Shown here one piece after another: positions 1 through 8,571 of a stretch of 44,440 nucleotides of DNA. Both the position numbers and the translations under genes were made by a program. Below the pieces are notes generated by a model. That model searched no databases, was not told where the DNA came from, and saw only the letters and a program-made list of their open reading frames with translations. Source of the DNA: an uncultured bacterium (GTDB taxonomy: Bacteria > Cyanobacteriota > Vampirovibrionia > Gastranaerophilales > Gastranaerophilaceae). Each line of letters starts with the position of its first letter. The first letter of the stretch is position 1. The stretch lies in NCBI GenBank assembly GCA_902766395.1, contig CACXDL010000022.1:1-44440 (forward strand). The letters run 5' to 3'.

Positions 1-35
1 AAATATCTATCTCAAAGAAATAAATATTTATAGTA

Positions 36-69
36 GACCGCTTTCTTTGGGCGGTCAAAGAAAGCGGTC
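36..69. repeat. 14-bp perfect inverted repeat
   Basis: GACCGCTTTCTTTG (36-49) and its exact reverse complement (56-69) are separated by six bases. This would form a strong hairpin in DNA or RNA. No T-run follows it on the plus strand, so it is not an obvious terminator. It is the first of several hairpins in the gene-free left end of the window. Confidence 0.8.
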
Positions 70-128
70 AGAAAGAAACCCGCAGCCAGATGTTCCATTC
101 GCTAATAAATTGTAACTTTCGACCCAAA

Positions 129-344
129 GCGGAACAACTCACTACGTTCAAACAAGTTCCGCTATTGTCATTGTCTCAAGTAACATTTATTGCTCATTTC
201 ACAAAGGCTGAAAAATAATTTAAGGAGTTAAGAATCAATTTTTCAGGTGCGCGGCGTTGTCCTTAGCCGCGCTTATAGATTTTTGTCCTGAAAGGACAAA
301 AACACATATTACTGCGTAAGCAGTCTCATAGTGCGAAGCACTAT
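129..344. other. Non-coding stretch with successive short hairpins
   Basis: Positions 1-455 have no convincing gene. Between 129 and 344 there are five further perfect inverted repeats: GCGGAAC/GTTCCGC (129-135/156-162), GCGCGGC/GCCGCGC (249-255/266-272), TTTTTGTCCT/AGGACAAAAA (280-289/293-302), ACTGC/GCAGT (311-315/320-324) and ATAGTGC/GCACTAT (328-334/338-344). AAAAACAC (298-305) can also pair with GTGTTTTT (355-362), closing around the last two. What it does is unknown; a structured RNA, a REP/MITE-type repeat or a decayed mobile element are all possible. Confidence 0.5.
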
Positions 345-369
345 CGTATTTAGAGTGTTTTTCTTTTCG

Positions 370-412
370 GTTCACTTTTCTTTTTTCGTCGATATAAAAA
401 AGAAAAGTGAAC
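370..412. repeat. 17-bp perfect inverted repeat
   Basis: GTTCACTTTTCTTTTTT (370-386) pairs perfectly with 396-412 across a nine-base loop. It lies just downstream of the WYL regulator gene, which reads toward it on the minus strand. It could therefore stop that transcript, although its runs are internal to the stem rather than after it. It may equally belong to the hairpin-rich element to its left. Confidence 0.65.
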
Positions 413-455
413 AAAGAAAAATTATTATTTTTCAACTACATTCCTATAACAAATA

Positions 456-1424
456 TTATGGATCTTGGGAGGATATACATTCATAAAGATAATTTTTGTA
501 CTCTTTTTGTAATGATTTTGGGGCTAAAATCTTACACCCCTTGCCCCATTTGAATATATGCCAGATAATTTCTTTATCTCCACTGGCTTTGAATGTAACT
601 GTTAATGATCCGTCTTGCTCTTGTTTTAATTTCTGGGTTGGGTGAAATCTGTATTGACTTGCTTCTGATACTAATTCTTTTGAAAAGGATAATTTTACAT
701 TTAAAATTTTGCCATGGTATACTCCGAACGAAAGATTTGTGTATTTCTCTAAATTAAAGTCGCCTCTGTCAAAATTTTGTTGCGTTATTTCTAATTTTTC
801 AAATTTGTGCAAAAGATAGTTGTAAATTTCTTTACCTTTTGATTTTTCTTTTGCTATAAGGTATATTTTTTCGCCGTATACAAGTCCTAGCGGTTCTAAT
901 ATTCTTTTCTTATTATGGTAAATTCCGGAAATAATTTTAGAATTTTGTATTGCTTCTCTTATTGTTATCAAGATATCTGTATTTATTTTATATTGTGGCA
1001 TTTGCCTTATTGCATAGCCCTCTGTCTGCATATACAATTCAATATTTTCTTCAATAGATGATTTATTTTTCTTGTTTAGCGTTTTAATTTTTTCAATTGT
1101 TGTCTGGAGTTCTTGTTTTAGTTCTTTATTTGAAGTTCTTCTTTGGTATTGCTCAATATTTGCAATTTCTTTTGGGGTAAAGGTTACAAATTGGCTGAGT
1201 GAATAATTTATAAACCCCCAGTGTTTGTGTTTATCATCAGATTCAATTTCATCAATCTGTGGGAATATACAAGTCAAACTATCACGCATTCTTTCGGCAG
1301 TTCTGCGTGAAACATTGTACCTTTGCATAATATCAGATATTGTAATTCCTTGGGCTTTTGATGACATAAATATTGCTAAATCTAATATATCTGAAACTCT
1401 TGAATATCTTGGTTTTTCTTCCAT
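456..1424 (-). CDS. WYL-domain helix-turn-helix transcriptional regulator
   Basis: A 322-residue DNA-binding regulator. Residues about 24-46 (SDIMQRYNVSRRTAERMRDSL) form a DeoR/HTH_11-like helix-turn-helix. The central-to-C-terminal part has the WYL fold signature around EPLGLVYGEKIYLIA, the segment where family members usually carry W-Y-L; here it reads K-I-Y-L. WYL regulators typically sense nucleic acid or small ligands and often control phage-defence or DNA-repair genes (CapW, BrxR, PafBC). An AAGGA ribosome site precedes the ATG. The gene is divergent from a small membrane protein and the two DNA methyltransferases beyond it, so it may control them; that is inferred from position only. 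The ligand and operator are unknown. Confidence 0.88.
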   Translation of the reverse strand: MEEKPRYSRVSDILDLAIFMSSKAQGITISDIMQRYNVSRRTAERMRDSLTCIFPQIDEIESDDKHKHWGFINYSLSQFVTFTPKEIANIEQYQRRTSNKELKQELQTTIEKIKTLNKKNKSSIEENIELYMQTEGYAIRQMPQYKINTDILITIREAIQNSKIISGIYHNKKRILEPLGLVYGEKIYLIAKEKSKGKEIYNYLLHKFEKLEITQQNFDRGDFNLEKYTNLSFGVYHGKILNVKLSFSKELVSEASQYRFHPTQKLKQEQDGSLTVTFKASGDKEIIWHIFKWGKGCKILAPKSLQKEYKNYLYECISSQDP

Positions 1425-1455
1425 TTTTGTTTTCCTTATTTTATACGTCCGAATG

Positions 1456-1469
1456 TGACGAATATGTCA
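1456..1469. promoter_or_regulatory. Possible operator half-sites (TGAC-N6-GTCA)
   Basis: TGAC and GTCA face each other across six bases in the 95-bp divergent region between the WYL regulator and the plus-strand genes. The site is short and could occur by chance. Its position suits an autoregulatory operator. Confidence 0.22.
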
Positions 1470-1519
1470 TGTAATATTTAATCATAAACAAAACAAACTA
1501 AAAGTAAAGGAGAAAAATT

Positions 1520-1801
1520 ATGAAAAATTTATTATATTTTATTACTATAATTTTTAATGCGTTAGGAGGCATTTGCAGTTTTTCACTTTTCTTTTTCGGA
1601 ATTTCATTTTGCATAAATTATTTACCATTAATCATTTTAAGTCTTTTAGTTTTTGTATCCTCATTTACGATAACAATAATGGAATATCAAAAGAACAAAA
1701 GACCTTGTTATATCAAAACACATTATCATCAACCACAAACAGCAATAGATGATTACGAAAAATATTTTAAAGCACAAAAATACGATTTTATAATCTACTA
1801 A
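1520..1801 (+). CDS. Small membrane protein, unknown function
   Basis: A 93-residue protein preceded by a good ribosome site (AAAGGAG, seven bases before ATG). Two hydrophobic segments (about residues 4-30 and 33-55) form a membrane hairpin. They are followed by a polar C-terminal tail rich in Tyr, His and Lys. I do not recognise the family. It is the first gene read away from the WYL regulator and is followed at once by a strong terminator, so it is probably its own transcript. Small two-helix membrane proteins beside regulators and methyltransferases are sometimes toxins or defence effectors, but nothing in the sequence proves that here. Confidence 0.65.
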   Translation: MKNLLYFITIIFNALGGICSFSLFFFGISFCINYLPLIILSLLVFVSSFTITIMEYQKNKRPCYIKTHYHQPQTAIDDYEKYFKAQKYDFIIY

Positions 1802-1819
1802 TAATTATTCCTTCCACTT

Positions 1820-1852
1820 GAAGAAAACCCTATCCGTTTTCTTCTTTTTTTT
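1820..1852 (+). terminator. Rho-independent terminator
   Basis: GAAGAAAAC (1820-1828) pairs perfectly with GTTTTCTTC (1836-1844) and is followed by eight T residues. It ends the small membrane-protein transcript and separates it from the methyltransferase pair. Confidence 0.85.
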
Positions 1853-1880
1853 GCTAGAATGTTTTAAAGGGGCTTAAATA

Positions 1881-3155
1881 ATGAATTTTGTAGAGAGCAA
1901 AAATAGTAAGAATAACGAAATTTTAAAAAAAGAAAAAGAGCTTCCGAGATTAGGGATGCATTCTTTTCACAGGTATTATGGAAAATTAATTCCTGCTATA
2001 CCTTCGGTTTTTATAAAAGAATTTACCAAAGAAGGAGATTTGATATTTGATCCGTTTTCCGGTTCAGGAACGACCGCTGTTGAAGCACTTGCCCACAATA
2101 GAAATTTTGTAGGTTTTGAAATAAACCCTTTGTCAAGACAAATTGCATATATTAAAACAAGAAAATTAAATCCAGAGATTTTGGCAGAATATAATAACAA
2201 AATCATAAATCTTATTGAAACAAAAAATTATGAAGTAAACGAAAACGATTTACCTTATTTGTTAAACCGAGATCACTGGTTTAAAGATTTTGTTCAACAT
2301 GATTTAATCGTATTGAAAAAAGCTATCGACGACTTTTTTAGTAAAGAAAAATGCAGCAGCGATTATAAATTATTTTATTATATGGTTATTTCTGCCATAT
2401 TAAAAAATGTCAGTAATGCAGACACTCGCCATGTTTTCCCGGGAATAAGCAAAAGAATGAGAGCGTTAGAGGCTGCGGGAAAAATTCATATTGATGTTTT
2501 TGCATCTTTTAAACGAGCAATAAAAAAACGAGCGCAAGATTATGCAATATATGAAAATATTTGTGCAGATGCAAACTTAATTTTAGCTGATAGTACAAAT
2601 GCAGATATTGATGATTTAAAAGGCAGGGTTGATTTAATTGTTACAAATCCCCCTTACATATCATCTGTAAGATATATTGAAACTCTAAAACTTGAAATGT
2701 ATTGGATGAAATATATTACAAACACCAAAGAATACTCTGAATTAGCGCATAAAATGCTCGGCAATGATAAATTGTCCAAACAAGAATATCAAGAATTAGA
2801 ATATACAAATTACTCAGAAATTAATGAAATAATTGATACAATGAAAAATATTGATATGAAAAGTGCAAAAATTATCGGAGAATTTTTCAACCAAATTGAA
2901 AAAGTTATAGAGAAAATGTCTTTGGTCCTGAAAAGTGGTGCCAGGGCAGTTATAAAGATATCTGACAGTAAAATAAAAAAAATGAAAATAGAAACAGGAC
3001 GTTTGATGACTTTGATATCAGAAAATTATGGGTTTAAGCTTGAAGATGTTTTCTTAGATGAAATAAACAATAACAGTCGTTCCTTGACAACTGCAAGAAA
3101 TACTTATAGTGATATTATTACTCATGATTATATAATTATCTGGGAGAAAGAATAG
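1881..3155 (+). CDS. DNA methyltransferase (N6-adenine/N4-cytosine type)
   Basis: A 424-residue S-adenosylmethionine-dependent DNA amino-methyltransferase. The SAM-binding motif I, DPFSGSGTT, is at residues 57-65. The catalytic motif IV, NPPY, is at 256-259. About 190 residues lie between them, a spacing that would fit a target-recognition region inserted between I and IV. The N-terminal HSFHRYYGKLIPAIP region resembles the conserved start of this family, where the YYGK part often acts as motif X. It is followed with a one-base overlap by a second methyltransferase, so the two are probably translated together. No restriction endonuclease is recognisable in the window. The recognition sequence cannot be read from the protein. 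Confidence 0.85.
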   Translation: MNFVESKNSKNNEILKKEKELPRLGMHSFHRYYGKLIPAIPSVFIKEFTKEGDLIFDPFSGSGTTAVEALAHNRNFVGFEINPLSRQIAYIKTRKLNPEILAEYNNKIINLIETKNYEVNENDLPYLLNRDHWFKDFVQHDLIVLKKAIDDFFSKEKCSSDYKLFYYMVISAILKNVSNADTRHVFPGISKRMRALEAAGKIHIDVFASFKRAIKKRAQDYAIYENICADANLILADSTNADIDDLKGRVDLIVTNPPYISSVRYIETLKLEMYWMKYITNTKEYSELAHKMLGNDKLSKQEYQELEYTNYSEINEIIDTMKNIDMKSAKIIGEFFNQIEKVIEKMSLVLKSGARAVIKISDSKIKKMKIETGRLMTLISENYGFKLEDVFLDEINNNSRSLTTARNTYSDIITHDYIIIWEKE

Positions 3156-4186
3156 TGAACAAGCTTTCAACAATTCGTTATATGGGTAATAAAGCAAATT
3201 TATTGGATGAAATAATACCGGCAATACAAAAAATTACTCCTAAAGATGGTATTGTGCTTGATATTATGGCCGGTTCAAATTCGGTCAGTTACGCCCTAAA
3301 AGAATTTTTTACTGTTTATACAAATGATATTCAACAGTATAGCTATATAATCAGTAAAGCTGTTATTGAAAACCAAACAGAAACAATTTCATCCCAAAAA
3401 GCAAAGGAAGAACTTGAAAATTATATTAAAAAAAACAGAAAAGAAAAGAGATATAACTTTTTTGAAAAAACATATTCTGATACGTATTTTTCTAAAGAAC
3501 AGTGTATAGATATTGATTCAATTCGTTTTGCTATTGAAAATACAAAAAATGAATACAGAAAAAATTTATATTTGTTTGCGCTAATGGATGCTATGTGTAA
3601 AGTCCAATCTACCCCGGGCCATTTTGCCCAATTTATGCCAAAAGAGCACAAAAGGATTATACCTTTACAGCAGATGGATTTATTCAAAATTTTTCTGGAA
3701 AAATGCAATGATTATTCAAAGATTTGTTTTACGGATAAAAAAAATAAATCTTTTTGTATGGATTATAAAGAACTTATCAAAAAAAACGAAATAGAAAATG
3801 TTGATACTATATATTTAGATTCCCCTTATTCTCAGGAACAATACTCAAGGTTTTATCATGTCTTGGAGACCGTATGTAAATATGATTCTCCAAAAGTCAA
3901 TTATAAAGCAAAATATCGGGATGGGAGATTCCAAAGTGACTTTTGTTATAAGGGTAAGGTAAAACAAGAATTTGAAAATATTATTTCATATTGTTCAAAT
4001 AACAAAAAAAATTTGGTAATAAGTTATTCTGATCATTCGCTGTTTCCGGTTTCTGAATTGGAGATTTTGTGTAAATCATATTTTAAAAATGTTCATTCTA
4101 AATACATAAATTACAAACATTCTACTCAGGGTAAGGGTAGTAATGCTTTACATGAAGTTGTTGTTTCGTGCTCAAATATTGCATAA
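3155..4186 (+). CDS. D12-class DNA adenine methyltransferase
   Basis: A 343-residue Dam/D12-family enzyme that would methylate adenine N6. Motif X (YMGNK, residues 9-13), motif I (DIMAGSNSVSYAL, 36-48) and motif IV (DSPY, 222-225, a variant of DPPY) appear in the order X-I-IV usual for this class. The start is GTG inside TAGTG: the stop of the upstream methyltransferase and this start share one base, so translation is probably coupled. Two adjacent methyltransferases often serve the two strands of an asymmetric restriction site, but the expected nuclease is absent here. The pair may be an orphan modification system or a partial restriction-modification locus. Confidence 0.85.
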   Translation: MNKLSTIRYMGNKANLLDEIIPAIQKITPKDGIVLDIMAGSNSVSYALKEFFTVYTNDIQQYSYIISKAVIENQTETISSQKAKEELENYIKKNRKEKRYNFFEKTYSDTYFSKEQCIDIDSIRFAIENTKNEYRKNLYLFALMDAMCKVQSTPGHFAQFMPKEHKRIIPLQQMDLFKIFLEKCNDYSKICFTDKKNKSFCMDYKELIKKNEIENVDTIYLDSPYSQEQYSRFYHVLETVCKYDSPKVNYKAKYRDGRFQSDFCYKGKVKQEFENIISYCSNNKKNLVISYSDHSLFPVSELEILCKSYFKNVHSKYINYKHSTQGKGSNALHEVVVSCSNIA

Positions 4187-4206
4187 AGTTTTTAAATAAA
4201 TTATAT

Positions 4207-4235
4207 TTTACATAATTTCGCAAATATGCTATATA
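4207..4235 (+). promoter_or_regulatory. Candidate sigma-70-type promoter for the GT8 gene
   Basis: TTTACA (4207-4212) and TATATA (4230-4235) are 17 bases apart, upstream of the glycosyltransferase start at 4268. The match is reasonable, but the region is very AT-rich. Confidence 0.4.
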
Positions 4236-4267
4236 TGAGATAATAAGTAAAAAAAAGGCAATAAGAG

Positions 4268-5275
4268 ATGCTAGAGAGTTCAAAAAATTATAAATCAGTA
4301 ATTTTAATTATATTGACTGTATTATTAATGATAGTTTCTATTGTTATTGCAATTAAGCAGTATAAAAAATATTATAATTTGGCTCATCCTAATAAAACTA
4401 TAAATATCGTTTTTAATACGGATGCATCTTATACAGAGTATACAAAAGTTGTAATAAAATCAGCGATAAAAACAAAAAATAAGGACTCTATTTACAATAT
4501 AAATGTTCTCTGTGTTGATTTATCTAAAAGCAAAATGGAAGAATTTAAAGCATTGGCAAGCAAGAAATTGAATGTATTTATTAATACTATCCCTTTAGAA
4601 TTAAAAACTCTTTCAAATGTTGGTAATTATAAAATGGATCATTATGTTACCAGAGCAGATTTATTCAAATTTTTTATGCCGGATATTTTTCCAAAACTTG
4701 ATAAAATTCTCTATATAGACAGTGACACTATAATATTAAAAGATTTATCCGATTTGTATAATACTGATATATCAAAAAATTATATTGGTGCTGTTATGCG
4801 TTATGATTACGATTTAGAATGGAAAAAATTGTCAAATGGTACTTGGGATCTGAGGAAAACATATACATACAATTGTGGTGTAATTTTATTTAATTTGAAA
4901 AAATGGCGAAAGGATCATATAAAAGAGAAATTAATTGAAGCAAAAAATAATGATAAAATAAATGATTTAATGACTCAAAGGAGCTTTAATGAGGTTATTC
5001 CTTTAAATAAGATTAAAAAGTTATCGCCAATATATAATACTTATGGAAGAATGACAGAAAGGGATTTTGAAGTAAAGAATTTCAAACTTTTATATAAACC
5101 GTACTGTAATCACATAAATTCTGCAGATGATTTGTTTAAACAAGCGGTTATTATACACTGGGCAGGTCATAAGAAGCCATGGTCTTATAAAGATGTAAAT
5201 TATGCCGACAAGTGGTGGTATTTTGCCAAAATGATAAATCCAAATTGGGAGCCTGAACCTGATAAAACACATTAA
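4268..5275 (+). CDS. Membrane-anchored family 8 glycosyltransferase
   Basis: A 335-residue protein with one N-terminal transmembrane helix (residues 11-29) and a GT8 (LgtC/glycogenin-like) catalytic domain. INIVFNTDASY begins the nucleotide-sugar fold and the metal-binding DxD is YIDSDTII (D151, D153). The C-terminal HWAGHKKPW matches the conserved His-Gly-Lys-Pro-Trp block of GT8 enzymes. It should transfer a hexose from a UDP-sugar onto lipopolysaccharide or another surface glycan. An N-terminal anchor is unusual, since LgtC-type enzymes normally associate by a C-terminal tail. It stands alone between the methyltransferases and a convergent MFS gene. Donor and acceptor are unknown. Confidence 0.85.
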   Translation: MLESSKNYKSVILIILTVLLMIVSIVIAIKQYKKYYNLAHPNKTINIVFNTDASYTEYTKVVIKSAIKTKNKDSIYNINVLCVDLSKSKMEEFKALASKKLNVFINTIPLELKTLSNVGNYKMDHYVTRADLFKFFMPDIFPKLDKILYIDSDTIILKDLSDLYNTDISKNYIGAVMRYDYDLEWKKLSNGTWDLRKTYTYNCGVILFNLKKWRKDHIKEKLIEAKNNDKINDLMTQRSFNEVIPLNKIKKLSPIYNTYGRMTERDFEVKNFKLLYKPYCNHINSADDLFKQAVIIHWAGHKKPWSYKDVNYADKWWYFAKMINPNWEPEPDKTH

Positions 5276-5381
5276 AACTTTGCAACATTTTTGGTAAGTG
5301 GAATTAATATTTAGATTTTATTGCGAATTTGCAAAAAAGTAACGTTCAAAAACATATGCAGATATGTCAAAGTCTAAAAAT

Positions 5382-6599
5382 TTATTGAACGGATTGTTTA
5401 ATCCTTTTTATATTTGGGAATAGCATAATTGTGGAAATAAAGCCAAATATAATTAATGAACCATCGAATCCTTGTGCATCGTATAAAAATTTGAAGATAA
5501 GAAGTAAGAAAAATGATGCAAAATCTTCAAAGAATGTATTTGCAGAGGATGTTGCAGCTCTTCTGTAATCATATGTTATTTCATGTATTTTTGAAACATT
5601 ATAAATATTAAATATTACAAATAAATGAATTGCAAAACATATTATAATTAAAAATCCTGTAGTTAAAATGTAATTTTTAATGTCGTATCCAAGCAGTAAT
5701 AGCACAAATGATAATAAAACTGCAATATATTCGATAATAATAATTTTAGTGCCGTATATTTTTTGTGTGAAATTTTTTGCCAAAAATCCACCAAGTCCTC
5801 TTAGTATTTGGTTTATAAAGTTTATTACTCCAAATAATATAACCGGAGCCGCAGATATTTTTAATAAAGGTTGGAAATTCCATACAAAAATACTTGTTAA
5901 ACCTGTTAACATTGCGGCGTAGTATACATAGTAATTGACTCTTGTGTCTTTAATTATAGCTTTTATACTTTTACTTATAATTTTGAGATAATATCTTGAT
6001 TTAATATGTATTTTGTGAGGTGTTATAGTTTTTAAATCCGGAAGTAAGAATAAGCTTGCTGTTGCAATGATTTGAGTTGCCAACTCCAATAATAATATTG
6101 TTTTGAATCCGTAATATTTATATAAAATTACTCCAATAAAGCAACTTACAGCAGAGCCTAAAGAATTGTAAAATGATAATCTGCCATATCTTTTAATTAT
6201 ATCTTTATTTTTGTTTTGAGTTTCTAAATATTCATAAATATAACTATCTACATTACCTCTGTAGAATGCTTTAAATAGTCCATAGAGTATTTCTCCGGCT
6301 AAAACTATCCAAAATCCGCTAAAATTAATCCATAAAATTACTCTCAACATAAAAAGTAAGTACGAAAAAATAATTACAAATTTTTTAGGAAAAATATCTC
6401 CTACAACTCCCATTGATATTTTTGCTATTAGACAGGTTGCATTATAAATACTCTGACACAAGATAAACTGAGAAAAATTTAAACCGTTATGCAAGTAAAA
6501 TAAAAATGAAATTGGCATAACAAATCTTTGGTACTGAAAAAATGTTGCAAAATTCAATATTGCAAGAGGATTTATTTTAAATTTTGAAAATATAGTCAT
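5382..6599 (-). CDS. Major facilitator superfamily transporter
   Basis: A 405-residue protein with about 12 hydrophobic helices. Between helices 2 and 3 the loop GVVGDIFPKK resembles the MFS signature G-x-x-x-D-(R/K)-x-G-R-K. A second charged loop, RYGRLSFYNSLGSAVS, follows helix 4, as in drug and sugar exporters. The substrate cannot be told. The ribosome site is weak. It is convergent with the GT8 gene and shares no operon with the hydrogenase cluster beyond it. Confidence 0.8.
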   Translation of the reverse strand: MTIFSKFKINPLAILNFATFFQYQRFVMPISFLFYLHNGLNFSQFILCQSIYNATCLIAKISMGVVGDIFPKKFVIIFSYLLFMLRVILWINFSGFWIVLAGEILYGLFKAFYRGNVDSYIYEYLETQNKNKDIIKRYGRLSFYNSLGSAVSCFIGVILYKYYGFKTILLLELATQIIATASLFLLPDLKTITPHKIHIKSRYYLKIISKSIKAIIKDTRVNYYVYYAAMLTGLTSIFVWNFQPLLKISAAPVILFGVINFINQILRGLGGFLAKNFTQKIYGTKIIIIEYIAVLLSFVLLLLGYDIKNYILTTGFLIIICFAIHLFVIFNIYNVSKIHEITYDYRRAATSSANTFFEDFASFFLLLIFKFLYDAQGFDGSLIIFGFISTIMLFPNIKRIKQSVQ

Positions 6600-6734
6600 T
6601 AAAAGTATTTTCTCAAAGTGTTTATTATATATTGATTAGAACAAAAAATATATAAGTAGTCAAATTAATTATAGTTGGTTTAAGCGATAAAAACTCACAA
6701 TAGTACTTCTGCTAAAAAATTTTAGAAATAAAGG

Positions 6735-8201
6735 TTATTGAATAATTTCTTTTATTTCCGGACTATTTTCAACATATCCGCTAAGTTGTTTTAATGCCTG
6801 ACGATATGAATTAATTGTGTTCGATCCGCCCAAACATCCCCCAGGACATGCCATAACTTCTATTAAATTTCCAAGTTCACATTTACCATTTTTAGCAAAT
6901 TTTTTCAAATCTCTTATTGCTTGTTTATCTAATCCATTAATAACGTGTGCTTTTGCTTTTTTATTTTCATCTAACAGAGAATTAACAGCATCTGCAACTC
7001 CACCGGTAACTGCAAAATTTCTGGCTTGAGCAGAGGATTCTTTTTTAAATTCAGATTTTTCGCAATTTGCAACCTGAATGTTTCTTGCAACAAACCATGC
7101 CCCAAGTTCTTCAAAACTAAGAACAAAATCAATATTAGGATTTTGCATAGCTTCTCTGCGTTTTGCAACGCATGGGCTAAAGAATACTGTTAAAGCATCC
7201 GGCTGTTCCTTTTTTACCAATTCGGCAGTGTAATATGCCGGAGTTTTGGTATCAGAACGGAAAGGCTTGATTTCCGGAATATGTTTTTCAACAAGCTCAT
7301 TGTAAGCAGCGCAACAAGATGTTGTCATAAATTCTTCCCCTTTTTCCATTCTTTCTTCAAATTCTGCGGCTTCATTTTTAGTTGTAATATCAGCGCCAAG
7401 TGCAACTTCAACAACATCACAGAATCCTATATCCAAAATAGCCTGTTTTAATTGTGCCGGTGTACAAGGTAATTGCCCCATTATGGCAGGAGCAAGCATT
7501 GCAATAACTTTTTTGCCATTTTTAATATTTTTAATTATATCTATAATCTGACTTTTTTTATGAACTGCTCCAAATGGGCAAGCACTTACACATTTCCCGC
7601 AAGAGATGCATTTCTCGTGATCTATTTTTGTTAAGCCATCCTCATCTTTCGCAATTGCTCCAACAGGACAAGCATTTTCACAAGGTACAATAATTTTTGT
7701 AATAGCTTGGAAAGGGCACACTTGCGCGCATAAGCCACAACTTTTACATTTTGTTTGATCAATGCGGGATTTGCCGTTTTCAACTTTTATTGCTCCGAAT
7801 TTACAGGCTGATTCACAAGGTCTTGCAACGCAGCCTTGGCACAGATCTGTTACGTGTATTCTTGCCGGAACACATTCATTGCAGGCTGTTTGCAAAAGAG
7901 TAAGCGGATGTTCTTCCGGTTTTTCTCTTTTTGTGGATTTTTTTGCTGTCGAAGATAAATCTTCGTAATCAGGAACTTCCTCAATATCAAAACCCAAACC
8001 TGCAATTACTCTGTCTCTTAGTATTGCACGTTCTTTATGTATACAGCATCTGTATGGGACTTCACTTCCTTTTGGACGCATTTCAAAAGGTATCATTCTG
8101 ACTTCTTCTTCAAAATTATCACCTAAATATGCTCTAATTATTCTCGCTAAAATTTCGCGTTTTATGTGAGAAGTTTGTTTATTTGGGGTATTAATTGCCA
8201 T
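6735..8201 (-). CDS. [FeFe]-hydrogenase, catalytic type (group B-like)
   Basis: A 488-residue enzyme that would interconvert protons and H2. Three H-cluster motifs are present: TSCCAAY (294-300, with C296 as proton-shuttle position and C297 as ligand), SPCVAK (342-347, C344) and MACPGGC (450-456, C452 and C456). The N-terminal half carries Cys clusters between residues 107 and 209 for several [4Fe-4S] centres (including CKSCGLCAQVCP and CISCGKCVSACP). L1 lacks the usual Pro-x-Trp, as in the poorly studied group B enzymes. It lies downstream of a sensory hydrogenase and phosphatase but behind a terminator, with its own -10 box. It is probably a fermentative ferredoxin-linked hydrogenase. HydEFG maturases are not in the window. 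Confidence 0.87.
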   Translation of the reverse strand: MAINTPNKQTSHIKREILARIIRAYLGDNFEEEVRMIPFEMRPKGSEVPYRCCIHKERAILRDRVIAGLGFDIEEVPDYEDLSSTAKKSTKREKPEEHPLTLLQTACNECVPARIHVTDLCQGCVARPCESACKFGAIKVENGKSRIDQTKCKSCGLCAQVCPFQAITKIIVPCENACPVGAIAKDEDGLTKIDHEKCISCGKCVSACPFGAVHKKSQIIDIIKNIKNGKKVIAMLAPAIMGQLPCTPAQLKQAILDIGFCDVVEVALGADITTKNEAAEFEERMEKGEEFMTTSCCAAYNELVEKHIPEIKPFRSDTKTPAYYTAELVKKEQPDALTVFFSPCVAKRREAMQNPNIDFVLSFEELGAWFVARNIQVANCEKSEFKKESSAQARNFAVTGGVADAVNSLLDENKKAKAHVINGLDKQAIRDLKKFAKNGKCELGNLIEVMACPGGCLGGSNTINSYRQALKQLSGYVENSPEIKEIIQ

Positions 8202-8236
8202 AATTATTTTCCTTTTTCTATTCCTAATTTAATTTG

Positions 8237-8242
8237 ATTATA
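8237..8242 (-). promoter_or_regulatory. Consensus -10 box for the hydrogenase gene
   Basis: Read on the minus strand this is TATAAT, about 35 bases before the hydrogenase ATG and just past the terminator of the preceding gene. No good -35 is visible (TTTATT at the right distance). It suggests the hydrogenase can be transcribed separately from the sensory genes. Confidence 0.45.
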
Positions 8243-8262
8243 TCATAAAATTTTTAAACAAT

Positions 8263-8289
8263 AAAAAGCCAGGTTTTACCCTGACTTTT
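8263..8289 (-). terminator. Probable terminator after the ferredoxin gene
   Basis: On the minus strand AAAAGTCAGG and CCTGGCTTTT form a ten-base stem with one mismatch and a T-rich tail. It follows the 85-residue ferredoxin gene and precedes the hydrogenase gene, so the cluster may be split into two transcripts. Confidence 0.6.
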
Positions 8290-8304
8290 ATTTATATCTG
8301 TATC

Positions 8305-8562
8305 TTAAGCTTTCAATTCTTTATCAATTGCTGCAAGAACTTTTTCAACGGTAGCTTCTTTTATTACTTCATCATTAACTTTTACATAAGGGGCTTTTGA
8401 AAATTCCCAATCTATAGAACATAATCCAAGACATGGTGAACCTGCAACTTCAACATCTTCGCCATATTTCTTAGGTACAAGATCTAACAATTCCTGTAAA
8501 TTTGATGAACCCATAACAAAACAAGTTGTTCCTAAACATACTTTGACATTAACTTTAGCCAT
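8305..8562 (-). CDS. Thioredoxin-like [2Fe-2S] ferredoxin
   Basis: An 85-residue protein with the NuoE/HydC-type ligand set C9, C14, C44 and C48 (C-x4-C ... C-x3-C), which binds one [2Fe-2S] cluster in a thioredoxin fold. It should pass electrons between the neighbouring hydrogenases and a soluble partner, or take part in the redox-sensing branch. It starts nine bases after the phosphatase gene ends and belongs to the same operon. A similar 78-residue ferredoxin starts the operon. Confidence 0.85.
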   Translation of the reverse strand: MAKVNVKVCLGTTCFVMGSSNLQELLDLVPKKYGEDVEVAGSPCLGLCSIDWEFSKAPYVKVNDEVIKEATVEKVLAAIDKELKA

Positions 8563-8571
8563 TTTGAACTC

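Noticed and set aside
235-435. 66-residue open frame on the minus strand
   Set aside because: It runs through four perfect hairpins, has no ribosome site and an odd composition; better explained as a by-product of the repeats.
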